From: Tepidimonas taiwanensis | Lineage (GTDB): Bacteria; Pseudomonadota; Gammaproteobacteria; Burkholderiales; Burkholderiaceae_C | NCBI RefSeq assembly: GCF_020162115.1 | Contig: NZ_CP083911.1 | Span: 558,001 to 622,000 of the forward strand | Reading direction: 5' to 3' | Length of the DNA: 64,000 bases | Shown here: positions 54,967 to 63,717 of the stretch, piece after piece | Layout: every line of letters starts with the position of its first letter | How positions within the stretch are numbered: position 1 is the stretch's first letter | Made by a program: the position numbers and the translations under genes | The notes under the pieces: model-generated | Told to the model about the DNA's origin: nothing | Database searches by the model: none | What the model saw: only the letters and a program-made list of their open reading frames with translations

Positions 54967-55506
54967 TCACTTCGGCGCGGCCACCGTGACCAGCGCCGGG
55001 CGCAGCACGCGCTCGGCCATCAGGTAGCCCTTTTGCAGCGTGGCCACGACGGTGTTGGCCGGCTGATCGGACGGAACCATGCTGATCGCCTGGTGCAGGT
55101 GTGGGTCGAAACGGTCACCAGCCGCCGGCACGATCGGTGTGATCTTCTGCCGCGACAGCGCCGCGAGCAATTGCTTGAGCGTGGCCTCGGCGCCTTCGCG
55201 GATCTGCTGCAGCGTGGCCTCCTGCACCGCCAGCCCCGCCTCCAGGCTGTCGACGACGGGCAGCAGGCTCTCGGCGAACGACTCCACCGCGAACTTGCGC
55301 ACCTTGGCGATTTCCTCCTCCGCGCGCCGGCGGGTGTTCTCGGCGTCCGCCACCGCGCGCAGCAGCTGGTCGTTGAGCTCGGCGTTGCGCTGACGCAGTG
55401 CCTCCAGCTCGGCGTGCAGGTCCGGCGTGCCCGCATCGGCGGCGGGCGCGGCGTCGGCAGGGGTGGGTTCTGCGGTGGGCGATGCGTTCGGGTCTTGGGA
55501 CGTCAT
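54967..55506 (-). CDS. grpE: Nucleotide exchange factor GrpE
   Basis: A 179-residue GrpE that releases ADP from DnaK. It has a low-complexity acidic N-terminus, a long coiled coil (about 28-90, ELEALRQRNAELNDQLLRAV and ENTRRRAEEEIAKVRKFA) and the C-terminal beta domain with DPHLHQAISMVPSDQPANTV and LQKGYLMAERVLRPALVTVA. It is the first gene of the grpE-dnaK-dnaJ group and has its own heat-shock promoter. Confidence 0.95.
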   Translation of the reverse strand: MTSQDPNASPTAEPTPADAAPAADAGTPDLHAELEALRQRNAELNDQLLRAVADAENTRRRAEEEIAKVRKFAVESFAESLLPVVDSLEAGLAVQEATLQQIREGAEATLKQLLAALSRQKITPIVPAAGDRFDPHLHQAISMVPSDQPANTVVATLQKGYLMAERVLRPALVTVAAPK

Positions 55507-55551
55507 GGTGTTCGTGTCGGGTTGGTCGTCGAAATCAAAAACCGCTCCCTC

Positions 55552-55580
55552 ATGTGGGGACGGTCGCGCCGCTTTTCAAG
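55552..55580 (-). promoter_or_regulatory. Sigma-32 heat-shock promoter of grpE
   Basis: On the minus strand, CTTGAAA (55580-55574), a 14-base spacer and CCCCACAT (55559-55552) match the sigma-32 consensus with a perfect -35 and one mismatch in the -10, 45 bases before the grpE start. Confidence 0.82.
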
Positions 55581-55658
55581 GCGCTGGAACTGTTGCGTCG
55601 GCCCGGCGCGGCGGTACGGGCGAAACATGCCAGAATCGCCGCACGAGGAGCACGGACC

Positions 55659-56516
55659 ATGAAACTGTTTCGTCATGGGGCACCGGGCAGCGAGCGCCCC
55701 GGCCTGCTCGACGCGCACGGCGTGCGGCGCGATCTGACCGGGATCATCGTGGACGTGGTGCCGGGTACCATCGGGCCGGATGCGTTGCGCCGGCTCGCCC
55801 GGCTGGACGCCAGCCGCCTGCCGGAGGTCGATCCGGCCGAGCGGCTCGGCCCCTGCATCGGCGAGGTCGGCAACGTCATCGCGATCGGCCTCAATTATGC
55901 CGACCACGCGGCGGAGGCCGGCCTGCCGCTGCCGAAGCAGCCGATCGTCTTCAGCAAGCACACCGCGGCGATCAGCGGCCCCGACGACGACGTGTGGCTG
56001 CCGCCGGGCGCTGCCAAGCTCGACTGGGAGGTCGAGCTCGCCGTGGTGATCGGCCAGCCTGCGTGGCACGTGCCGCGCGAGCGCGCGCTCGATGTCGTGG
56101 CGGGGTACTGCCTGGCCAACGATGTGTCGGAGCGCGCCCACCAGTTGGAGATGGACGGGCAGTGGATCAAGGGCAAGAGCTACCCGACGCATTGCCCGTT
56201 GGGGCCGTGGCTGGTGACCGCCGATGAGGTGCCGGATCCGCAGGCCGTCGAGCTGTGGCTGGACGTCAACGGCACACCGCGCCAGCGCGGCAGCACGCGC
56301 ACGATGGTGTTCGGGGTGGCGGAGATCGTCAGCTACCTGAGCCGCTTCATGCGGCTGCTGCCGGGCGATGTGATCCTCACCGGCACGCCGCCCGGGGTCG
56401 GCATGGGCCAGCGCCCGCCGCAGTTCCTGCGCGCCGGGGATGTCGTGACGCTCGGCAGCCCGCAGCTCGGGCAGCAGCGCCAGTGCGTCGTCGACGCCCC
56501 GCTGCCCGCGCGCTGA
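55659..56516 (+). CDS. Fumarylacetoacetate hydrolase-family protein
   Basis: A 285-residue protein of the FAH superfamily. Signature segments are IGLNYADHAAEAGLPLPKQP, the metal-binding LDWEVELAVVIG, DVSERAHQLEMDGQWIKGKSYPTHCPLGPWL, and ILTGTPPGVGMGQRPPQFL. Members hydrolyse C-C bonds in acylpyruvates or isomerise hydratase substrates, including ureidoglycolate lyase and acylpyruvase types. The exact substrate cannot be fixed. It is not the homogentisate-pathway fumarylacetoacetase, which starts at 63718. A cgaggagc ribosome site precedes the ATG. Confidence 0.87.
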   Translation: MKLFRHGAPGSERPGLLDAHGVRRDLTGIIVDVVPGTIGPDALRRLARLDASRLPEVDPAERLGPCIGEVGNVIAIGLNYADHAAEAGLPLPKQPIVFSKHTAAISGPDDDVWLPPGAAKLDWEVELAVVIGQPAWHVPRERALDVVAGYCLANDVSERAHQLEMDGQWIKGKSYPTHCPLGPWLVTADEVPDPQAVELWLDVNGTPRQRGSTRTMVFGVAEIVSYLSRFMRLLPGDVILTGTPPGVGMGQRPPQFLRAGDVVTLGSPQLGQQRQCVVDAPLPAR

Positions 56517-56548
56517 CCGCCGCCGGTGCGCTCGCGCGTGGGGACACG

Positions 56549-57052
56549 TCAGGCCTGCGGTCCCTGGTAAACCTTGCGCAGCAGGCGGATCAGCGTGGTG
56601 CGCTCGTCGGCGTCCAGGTGCGTCAGCGGGCCGTGCTCGACGGCTGCGATGTCGGCCTGCGCGCGCGCCTGCACCTCGGCGCCGGCGGGGGTGACGTACA
56701 ACCCCTGGGCGCGTCGGTCGGTCGGGTGTTCGCGCTTTTCGACCCAGCCCCGCTGTTCGAGCCCGCGCAGCAGCCCCACCAGGTTGGGCGGCAGGATGTC
56801 CAGCGCGGCACACACCTGCCGTGAGGTGACGCCGGGGTTGTGCGCGATCACCGTCAGCACCGAAAAATCGACCACGCGCAGCCCGTACGGGGCCAGGCGT
56901 TGCAGCGCGTGCCCGATCATGGTCAAGGCCGCGCGGCGGGCGTTGTAGCCGATCAGCGACTCCAGGAAGCGCGTATCCAGCCGACCCGGCGGGAGGTCGG
57001 CGGCCGCGTCGATCGAGGGGGCCGAAAGGGCAGGGCGGACGGCGTCGTTCAT
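56549..57052 (-). CDS. MarR-family transcriptional regulator
   Basis: A 167-residue winged-helix regulator. The core is YGLRVVDFSVLTVIAHNPGVTSRQVCAALDILPPNLVGLLRGLEQRGWVEKREHPTDRRAQGLYVTPAG in four consecutive motif blocks (about residues 55-122), of which the DRR wing is diagnostic. It converges with the FAH-family gene, so it may regulate that gene or an upstream aromatic cluster. The ligand is unknown. The start at 57052 is the first ATG of the conserved part. Confidence 0.87.
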   Translation of the reverse strand: MNDAVRPALSAPSIDAAADLPPGRLDTRFLESLIGYNARRAALTMIGHALQRLAPYGLRVVDFSVLTVIAHNPGVTSRQVCAALDILPPNLVGLLRGLEQRGWVEKREHPTDRRAQGLYVTPAGAEVQARAQADIAAVEHGPLTHLDADERTTLIRLLRKVYQGPQA

Positions 57053-57263
57053 GGGACGGATGTTAGCCGTACCGTGATGCCTGGGCCGTGGCCTCCGCGC
57101 GCCCGGCGGCGTCTGGTGTCGCGATCGCTCACGAAGCTTTCGGGGTGGTTTCCGGGGGAAATGCCGGTGTGTCGATGGTCGGGCAGGTGGCCCCGGGCAG
57201 TGGGCGCGCAGTGGTACTGCCATGGCCGGTTGCCCGGCGGCCGCGCCGCTACCATCGGGCCCC

Positions 57264-58037
57264 ATGGCAACGATCGCGCAACCACCGCACGCCGCGGCGC
57301 CGCACGGGGACGTGCTGGTGCTACAGCACACCGTCGAAGATCCGCCCGGCTACCTGGCGACGTGGCTGGACATGGTCGGCGCCCGCTGGGATGTGTTCTG
57401 CGCCGAGGCGGGCGAGCGCTACCCGGCGTCGGTCGCGCCTTACCGGGCGCTGGCCGTGCTCGGCGGCGAGTGGAGCGCGAACGACGACCGCCCCTCGCTG
57501 CGTCACGCGGAGGCGCTGATCCGCGAGGCCGACGCGCTGGGCATCCCGGTGATCGGCCACTGCCTGGGGGGGCAGTTGCTGGCGCGGGCGCTGGGCGGGC
57601 GCGTGCAGCGCTTGCCGCAGCCCGAAATCGGCTGGCTGCCGATCACGCCCGATGGCAGTGCGGCCGCCCGCGAGTGGCTGGGGGAAGCCGGTGACCCGGT
57701 CGTCTATCAGTGGCACTACGACGGCGTGGTCGAACTGCCGCCCGGCGCCACGGTGCTGGCGGCGTCGCCGGCGTGCGCGGTGCAGGCGTACACCGTCGGT
57801 CCGCACCTCGGCATGCAGTTTCACATCGAGATCACGCCGCTGAAGATCGACGCGTGGCTGGCCGATCCGGGCACGGTGTACCCGGGGGCGGTGCACGCGC
57901 ACCCGCAGACGGTGCAGTCCCCCGAGGCGATGCGTGCCGCGACCGCCCGGCATCAGGCGGCCAGCTACCGGCTGGCCGACCGCCTCTACGCCGCGTGGCA
58001 GCGGCGCTGGCGTGCAGCAGCGGTGACGGTGAGTTGA
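57264..58037 (+). CDS. Class I glutamine amidotransferase
   Basis: A 257-residue GATase1-type protein. The catalytic cysteine is in the nucleophile elbow IGHCLGGQLLA (about 108), the histidine in GMQFHIEITPLKI (about 193), and the glutamate next to it. Related stand-alone proteins are annotated as GMP synthase-like amidotransferases; the real acceptor is unknown. The start at 57264 is preferred over 57222. It is transcribed away from the MarR gene. Confidence 0.85.
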   Translation: MATIAQPPHAAAPHGDVLVLQHTVEDPPGYLATWLDMVGARWDVFCAEAGERYPASVAPYRALAVLGGEWSANDDRPSLRHAEALIREADALGIPVIGHCLGGQLLARALGGRVQRLPQPEIGWLPITPDGSAAAREWLGEAGDPVVYQWHYDGVVELPPGATVLAASPACAVQAYTVGPHLGMQFHIEITPLKIDAWLADPGTVYPGAVHAHPQTVQSPEAMRAATARHQAASYRLADRLYAAWQRRWRAAAVTVS

Positions 58038-58055
58038 TGGGAGTGTCCCAGCGCC

Positions 58056-58208
58056 TCAGCCTCCGCACAGCGCGCGGATGTCCACGGGGATCGGGATCGC
58101 CTTGATGCGGTCCGGGTCGTCCGGGTGGCGGATGCAAAACGCCCGCGTCTCGCGCCCTTCGCACAGCACATCGTCGCCGCGGCGGATCACGTGGTTCCAC
58201 GATCGCCA
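58056..58208 (-). pseudogene. Possible acyl-CoA thioesterase C-terminal remnant
   Basis: A minus-strand frame of about 50 codons without a good start reads WNHVIRRGDDVLCEGRETRA and FCIRHPDDPDRIKAIPIPVD, then IRALCGG and a stop at 58056. It resembles the end of 4-hydroxybenzoyl-CoA-thioesterase-type proteins (hotdog fold). A TGA at 58209-58211 closes it upstream, and the matching N-terminal half is not present in the same frame. I treat it as a truncated remnant; it may also be a chance open frame. Confidence 0.4.
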
Positions 58209-58283
58209 TCACACCGTAGCCCATGCGGTGTGCCGGATGACTTGCATTGTTTGTCGATCCATAGGGCAGGGCATACTGCAGGC

Positions 58284-59063
58284 ATGTCGACGGATGACAC
58301 CCCCCCTCTGTATGCGGTCGCGGATGGCGTGGCGACCATCACGCTCAACCGCCCGCGGCACCGCAACCGCCTCGACGACGGCGACCTGCGCACCCTGCAG
58401 CGCCACGTCGCCGCGGCCGACGCCGACCCCGCCGTGCGTGTGCTGGTGCTGACCGCGCACGTGCTGCCGACGGCGCCGGTGTTCAGCGCCGGGTTTCACC
58501 TCGGGGCTTTTGGGGACGACGCCGGGGCCGCGGTGGACGCCTTTGCCCGCGCTGCGGATACGCTGGCGGCCGCGCGGCCGGTGACGATCGCGGCGCTCAG
58601 CGGCAGCGTCTACGGCGGGGCGACGGATCTGGCGCTGGCGTGCGACTTTCGCCTCGGGGTGGAGGGTATGCAGGTGCGCGTGCCGGCGGCGGCGCTGGGC
58701 CTGCACTACTACACGAGTGGCCTGCGGCGTGCGGTGGCGACGCTGGGCCTGCAAGCGACGCGGCGCCTGTTCCTGGCCGGCGAGACGCTGCAGGCCGATG
58801 CGCTCCTCGCCCTGGGGTTCGTGGACACGCTGGTCGCCCCCGACCGGCTGCCCGCCGCGGTGGCCGAGCGCGCGGCGCAGCTGGCGGCCCTCGCACCGCT
58901 GGCCGTGCAGGGGATGAAGCGCACGCTGGCCGAGCTGGCCCTAAGTGAGGAGCGCGCCGCCGAGTGGCGTGCGCGCGAAGTGGCGACGCACGCGAGCCGC
59001 GACTTTGCCGAGGGGCGACGGGCGTTCGCGGAACGCCGCACGCCGTGTTTCACGGGGGCGTGA
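58284..59063 (+). CDS. Enoyl-CoA hydratase/isomerase-family protein
   Basis: A 259-residue crotonase-fold protein. Marks are VADGVATITLNRPRHRNRLDD at the N-terminus, the oxyanion-hole region FSAGFHLGAFGDD and SGSVYGGATDLALACDFRLG, and the C-terminal helix region LGFVDTLVAPDRLPAAVAER. The typical hydratase glutamate near GxGxEL is replaced by a Thr-Asp pair (GGATDLAL), so a hydratase, isomerase or other activity cannot be decided. It is transcribed alone. Confidence 0.82.
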   Translation: MSTDDTPPLYAVADGVATITLNRPRHRNRLDDGDLRTLQRHVAAADADPAVRVLVLTAHVLPTAPVFSAGFHLGAFGDDAGAAVDAFARAADTLAAARPVTIAALSGSVYGGATDLALACDFRLGVEGMQVRVPAAALGLHYYTSGLRRAVATLGLQATRRLFLAGETLQADALLALGFVDTLVAPDRLPAAVAERAAQLAALAPLAVQGMKRTLAELALSEERAAEWRAREVATHASRDFAEGRRAFAERRTPCFTGA

Positions 59064-59123
59064 GCCGGACAGCGCCTAGGCGGGCGCACCGCGGCGAGTG
59101 CTTCGGCCGCGCGTGTGCCCCGA

Positions 59124-59948
59124 TCAATCCCCGCGCGCGCCCAGCCGCTGTGACAGGCGTTGCGCGGTGTCCTTCAGTGTCACCGCCTGCGCGCTGTCCG
59201 CTCCCAGGTCGAGCAGTGCGCTCGGCCCGATCGCGGCGATCGCCAGCGCCAGCCGTCCGAAACCGTCGAACACCGGCACCGCCATCGCGCTGATGCCGGG
59301 CAGCAGCTCGTCGCGCACGCGGCTGAGGCGCTCGTGGCGGATCGCCTCCAGCTCGCGCCGGAACGCCGCGTCGCGCAGCGCGTCGGCCTCGCCCTCGCGC
59401 GCGAGCGCCTCGGCCACCGCCGCGGCGGGGGCGAAGGCGGCAAAGATCTTGCCCGTGCCGGTGTGGCGCAGCGACGCCGGTGTGCCGTGCCGCATCGCCA
59501 CGTGCACCGGGGTGGGGCCGTGCTCCACGTGGACGATGATCGGCCCCACCGGCCCCCACACCGCGGCCGACACCGTGCAGCCCACCGCCTGCGCCAACGC
59601 CGGCAGCTCCGCCACCGAGAGCCGTACCGGGTCGACCTGCTGCAGGCCGATGAGGCCAAGCTGCAACGCCAGCGGCCCGAGGCCGTAGTGGCCACTCACC
59701 GGGTCCTGCTCGATCAGCCCGATCTTGCCGAAGCTCACCAGATACGGGTGCGCCTTCGCGGGGGTCATGCCCGCGGCGCGCGCCAGATCTTTGAGCGGCA
59801 GCGCGGTGCCCGCGCGTGCCAGTGCCTTGAGCAGCTGGCCGCCGACCTCGACGCTCTGGATGCCGCGCGACGCGCGCGCGGGGGCCTCTTCGTCGTCGGT
59901 GCCGTTCGTCGGGCGCAGGGGGCGTTCAAGGCGATGCATGGGCAGCAT
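59124..59948 (-). CDS. IclR-family transcriptional regulator
   Basis: A 274-residue IclR protein with the N-terminal winged helix (about 30-95: GGQLLKALARAGTALPLKDL and ARAAGMTPAKAHPYLVSFGK) and a C-terminal effector domain (HTGTGKIFAAFAP, ELLPGISAMAVPVFDGFGRL). It is divergent from the metallo-hydrolase/VOC/monooxygenase cluster and probably controls it. Two starts are possible (59948 and 59939); no clear ribosome site decides. Confidence 0.88.
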   Translation of the reverse strand: MLPMHRLERPLRPTNGTDDEEAPARASRGIQSVEVGGQLLKALARAGTALPLKDLARAAGMTPAKAHPYLVSFGKIGLIEQDPVSGHYGLGPLALQLGLIGLQQVDPVRLSVAELPALAQAVGCTVSAAVWGPVGPIIVHVEHGPTPVHVAMRHGTPASLRHTGTGKIFAAFAPAAAVAEALAREGEADALRDAAFRRELEAIRHERLSRVRDELLPGISAMAVPVFDGFGRLALAIAAIGPSALLDLGADSAQAVTLKDTAQRLSQRLGARGD

Positions 59949-60114
59949 TGTCGGGCGCGCGCGTGCCGGATCCGGCGCGTCGCGGCTAGGGGTTTTTACT
60001 TAGTCAAATTCGTTAGACATGGTACAACGTTGTGCCGTATGATCCACGTTGTTGTATGACAAACGCGTTTGCTATGAACGAACACACGCGCGTTTTCCTC
60101 CCCGGAGTTTCCCG

Positions 60115-61071
60115 ATGAGCACCAAAGCCTTCGCCAGCCAGGCCGACCTGCAGGATAAGCAGGTCAGCTTCACCCGGCTGTCCGACCACGCCTACGCCTA
60201 CACCGCCGAGGGCGACCCCAACACCGGCGTCATCATCGGCGACAACGCGGTGATGGTGATCGACACCCAGGCCACCCCCGTGATGGCGCAGGACGTCATC
60301 CGCCGCATCCGCGAGGTCACGGACAAGCCGATCAAATACGTGGTGCTGTCGCACTACCACGCGGTGCGTGTGCTGGGCGCCAGCGCCTACGGGGCCGAGC
60401 ACATCATCGCCAGCCAGGACACCTACGACCTCATCGTCGAGCGCGGTGAAGCCGACAAGGCCAGCGAGATCGGGCGCTTCCCGCGGCTGTTCCGCGCGGT
60501 CGAATCGGTGCCGCCCGGGCTGACGTGGCCGACCATCACCTTCACTGGCAAGATGACGATCTGGCTCGGTAAGCTGGAAGTGCAACTGCTGCAGCTCGGG
60601 CGTGGCCACACCAAGGGCGACACCGTCGCGTGGCTGCCGCAGGAGAAGATCCTGTTCTCGGGCGACCTGGTCGAGTTCGACGCCACGTCCTACGCAGGGG
60701 ACGCGTACTTCGCCGACTGGCCGCAGACGCTGGACCGCATCGCGGCGCTGCAGCCGCAAAAGCTCGTGCCCGGGCGCGGCGCGGCGCTGACGACGCCGGA
60801 GCAGGTGCAGGCGGGGCTCGCCGGCACGCGGGCGTTCATCTCCGACGTGCGCGCCTGTGTGCAGGAGGGCGTCGCCGCCGGCAAGGACCTCAAGACCGTC
60901 TACCGCGAGACCTACGAGCGGCTCAAGCCCAAATACGGGCACTGGGTGATCTTCGATCACTGCATGCCGTTCGACGTGACGCGCTGCTACGACGAAGTCA
61001 CGCAATACCCCGACCCCCGCATCTGGACCGCCGAGCGCGACCGCCAGATGTGGGCGGCGCTCGAAGGCTGA
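60115..61071 (+). CDS. Metallo-beta-lactamase-fold protein with a degenerate metal motif
   Basis: A 318-residue protein with an MBL fold: DNAVMVIDTQATPVMAQDVI, VLSHYHAVRVLGASAYGAEH, LGRGHTKGDTVAWLP and FSGDLVEF. The key HxHxDH motif is HYHAVR, so the aspartate and third histidine that bind the second metal are replaced; later ligands (GHTKGD, GDL) remain. This variant occurs in a related group of proteins I recognise from aromatic-degradation clusters, so it is not a simple mutation. It is the first gene after the IclR regulator, with a ggag ribosome site before 60115. Confidence 0.85.
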   Translation: MSTKAFASQADLQDKQVSFTRLSDHAYAYTAEGDPNTGVIIGDNAVMVIDTQATPVMAQDVIRRIREVTDKPIKYVVLSHYHAVRVLGASAYGAEHIIASQDTYDLIVERGEADKASEIGRFPRLFRAVESVPPGLTWPTITFTGKMTIWLGKLEVQLLQLGRGHTKGDTVAWLPQEKILFSGDLVEFDATSYAGDAYFADWPQTLDRIAALQPQKLVPGRGAALTTPEQVQAGLAGTRAFISDVRACVQEGVAAGKDLKTVYRETYERLKPKYGHWVIFDHCMPFDVTRCYDEVTQYPDPRIWTAERDRQMWAALEG

Positions 61072-61115
61072 CCACGTGCCGGCTTCACGACCCCTAACGC
61101 ACAGGAGCCCCCGCT

Positions 61116-61661
61116 ATGCTGCAAATTCAACGCATCCACCACGTCGCGTACCGTTGCAAGGACGCCAAGGAAACCGTCGAGTGGTACGTCAAGCACCTCA
61201 ACATGAAATTCGTGCTGGCGATCGCCGAGGACCAGGTGCCCTCGACCAAGGCGCCCGATCCCTACATGCACGTCTTTCTGGACGCGGGGCAGGGCAACGT
61301 CCTGGCGTTCTTCGAGCTGCCCAACTCGCCCGCGATGGGGCGTGACCCCAACACGCCGGAGTGGGTGCAGCACATCGCGTTCAAGGTCGACAGCGTCGAG
61401 ACGCTGGAGGCCACCAAGGCGCGGCTGGAGGCGGCCGGCATCCCGGTCGTCGGCATCACCGACCACACGATCTTCAAGAGCATCTACTTCTTCGATCCCA
61501 ACGGCCACCGCATCGAGCTGGCGGCCGACGTCGGCACGCCCGACATGTACGAGCGGCTCGACGCCGTGAAGTGGGAGATGCTCGAGGAATGGGCGCGTAC
61601 CAAGCGCGCGCCCAAGCACGCCGCCTGGATGCACGAGAAGGAATTCCACGCCGTCGACTGA
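61116..61661 (+). CDS. VOC-family (glyoxalase-fold) protein
   Basis: A 181-residue vicinal-oxygen-chelate protein with paired beta-alpha-beta modules: RIHHVAYRCKDAKETVEWYV at the N-terminus, PDPYMHVFLDAGQGNVLAFFE, WVQHIAFKVDSVETLEATK, and FDPNGHRIELAADVGTPD with the usual metal-binding histidines and glutamate. The length and position between the metallo-hydrolase and the monooxygenase suggest an isomerase or dioxygenase in the same aromatic pathway. The reaction is unknown. Confidence 0.85.
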   Translation: MLQIQRIHHVAYRCKDAKETVEWYVKHLNMKFVLAIAEDQVPSTKAPDPYMHVFLDAGQGNVLAFFELPNSPAMGRDPNTPEWVQHIAFKVDSVETLEATKARLEAAGIPVVGITDHTIFKSIYFFDPNGHRIELAADVGTPDMYERLDAVKWEMLEEWARTKRAPKHAAWMHEKEFHAVD

Positions 61662-61758
61662 CGGCGCCGCGCCGTCGGCCGTGGTGCCACCGAGCCCCCG
61701 CAGCGCAGGTTGCGGCGGGGGCCGGGGCGGTGCCGCGCCCCCTGCAGGAGCCCCGACC

Positions 61759-63369
61759 ATGTTGCACACCTACACCTACCCCCAGTACGCCTACCGCCAG
61801 AGCGACGAGCAGCGCAGCGGCCAGCGGGTGCGCCACCCCGTGGTGATCATCGGGGCTGGGCCGGTGGGCCTGACGCAGGCGCTGGACTGCGCCGCGCGGG
61901 GCATCCCGACCGTGCTGCTGGACGACAACAACACCGTCAGCGTTGGCTCGCGCGCGGTGTGCTACGCCAAGCGCCCGCTGGAGATCTGGGACCGGCTCGG
62001 CATCGCGCAGGACCTCGTTGCGCAGGGGGTGCAGTGGAAGGTCGGCAAGGTGTTCTTCCGCGACGAGCTGGTGTACCAGTTCGACCTGCTGCCGGAAGAC
62101 CACCACAAGATGCCCGCGATGATCAACCTGCAGCAGTACTACCTGGAGGAGCGCCTGGTGCGCGCGTGCGATGCGTCGCCGCGGGTCGACCTGCGCTGGA
62201 AGCACAAGGTGCTCGCCGTCGATCCGCAGCCCGACCACGTCGTCCTCACCGTTGAGACCCCGGACGGCATCTTCCAGATGGAGGCGTCGTGGCTGATCGC
62301 CTGCGACGGTGCCAGCAGCGACACGCGCCGCATGATCGGCGCGGACTTCACCGGGCAGTTTTTTCAGGACCGTTTCCTCATTGCCGACGTCGTGATGAAG
62401 GCGGACTTTCCCACCGAGCGCTGGTTCTGGTTCGATCCGCCGTTCCACCGGCACCAGAGCGTGCTGCTGCACAAGCAGGCGGACAACGTCTGGCGCATCG
62501 ACTTCCAGCTCGGCTGGGACGCCGATCCGAACGAGGAGAAGAAGCCCGAAAAGGTCATCCCCCGCATCCAGGCCATGCTGGGGCCGGACGTGCCGTTCGA
62601 GCTGGAGTGGGTGTCGGTGTACCAGTTCGCGTGCCGACGCATCGACCGCTTCCGCCACGGGCGGGTGATCTTCGCCGGGGACGCGGCGCACCAGGTTTCG
62701 CCCTTCGGCGCCCGCGGCGCCAACAGCGGCGTACAGGACTGCGACAACCTGAGCTGGAAGCTCAAGGCGGTGCTGGACGGCGACGCGCCCGAAGCGCTGC
62801 TCGACACCTACCACGAAGAGCGGGCCTTCGCCGCCGACGACAACCTGCGCCACTCGACGCGCTCCACCGACTTCATCACGCCCAAGAGCCGCACCTCGCT
62901 GCGGCTGCGCAACGCGGTGCTGGAGCTGGCGCGTACCGAGCCGTTTGCGCGCCCGCTGGTCAACAGCGGGCGGCTGTCGACGCCGACGCCCTATGTCCAC
63001 TCGCCGCTCAACACCCCGGACGCCGAGCCGTTCGCCGGCCGCATGACCCCGGGCACCAACTGCGCCGACGCGCCGATCGAGGTCGACGGCCGCCCAGCGT
63101 GGTTGCTGGAGCAACTGGGCGACGGCTTCGTGCTGCTGAGCTTCGGCCCGGCGCAGCCGGTGCGCGTCGGCGGCGTCGAGGCGCGTGTGCTCGAAGTCGG
63201 CCGCGATATCGTCGACCGTACCGGTGTGCTCACCCAGCGCTACGATGGCCAGCCCGGCACGGTGTACCTGATCCGGCCGGACCAGTACGTCGCGGCCCGC
63301 TGGCGCCGCTTCGACGCCGCTGCCGCGCAGGCGGCGCTGGAGCGTGCGCTGGGCCACTGCGTCGCCTGA
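61759..63369 (+). CDS. FAD-dependent aromatic monooxygenase (PHBH/MhpA-like)
   Basis: A 536-residue flavoprotein hydroxylase. The FAD motif is VVIIGAGPVGLTQALDCAARG near residue 27, then the DG motif CDGASSDTRRMIG, and the GD motif FAGDAAHQVSPFGARGANSGVQD. The C-terminal thioredoxin-like domain is present (about 420-535). It is close in shape to 3-(3-hydroxyphenyl)propionate hydroxylase and to 3-hydroxyphenylacetate hydroxylases. With fumarylacetoacetase downstream, formation of homogentisate or a related hydroquinone is a plausible role. An aggag ribosome site precedes 61759. Confidence 0.87.
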   Translation: MLHTYTYPQYAYRQSDEQRSGQRVRHPVVIIGAGPVGLTQALDCAARGIPTVLLDDNNTVSVGSRAVCYAKRPLEIWDRLGIAQDLVAQGVQWKVGKVFFRDELVYQFDLLPEDHHKMPAMINLQQYYLEERLVRACDASPRVDLRWKHKVLAVDPQPDHVVLTVETPDGIFQMEASWLIACDGASSDTRRMIGADFTGQFFQDRFLIADVVMKADFPTERWFWFDPPFHRHQSVLLHKQADNVWRIDFQLGWDADPNEEKKPEKVIPRIQAMLGPDVPFELEWVSVYQFACRRIDRFRHGRVIFAGDAAHQVSPFGARGANSGVQDCDNLSWKLKAVLDGDAPEALLDTYHEERAFAADDNLRHSTRSTDFITPKSRTSLRLRNAVLELARTEPFARPLVNSGRLSTPTPYVHSPLNTPDAEPFAGRMTPGTNCADAPIEVDGRPAWLLEQLGDGFVLLSFGPAQPVRVGGVEARVLEVGRDIVDRTGVLTQRYDGQPGTVYLIRPDQYVAARWRRFDAAAAQAALERALGHCVA

Positions 63370-63410
63370 CGCCCCTCCGCCCGCGTGTCTGTTCCCACCG
63401 GAGCCCGACC

Positions 63411-63617
63411 ATGCCCCTGAACCGCGAACCCCACATCGCCGAGCCCGACGCCTTCTACGAGGAACTCATCGACGCCCAGCGCGACCTCAGCGACGAACAG
63501 GCGGAAATGTTCCTGGCCAAGTTGGTGCTGATCCTCGCCAACCACGTTGGCGACCGCGCCGTCCTGTCCGAGGCCATCGCGCTGGCGCGCCGACACGCCC
63601 AACGGACGTTCGACTAA
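63411..63617 (+). CDS. DUF2783 family small protein
   Basis: A 68-residue acidic protein (PDAFYEELIDAQRDLSDEQA and AEMFLAKLVLILANHVGDRA) that matches DUF2783. It is predicted to be helical with no signal peptide. Members usually sit next to this type of flavin monooxygenase in Burkholderiales, which suggests it is a partner or activator of the enzyme. The biochemical role is not known. A ggag ribosome site is at 63399-63402. It is followed after 100 bases by fumarylacetoacetase. Confidence 0.8.
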   Translation: MPLNREPHIAEPDAFYEELIDAQRDLSDEQAEMFLAKLVLILANHVGDRAVLSEAIALARRHAQRTFD

Positions 63618-63717
63618 ACGATTCGGGAAGTCCCCGACGGGCGTTTTGCTGGACGTTGTACCCGAGTGTGGATTGCCACACCCCACGCAAGCCTTGACTC
63701 CTTTTGACCCCACACCC

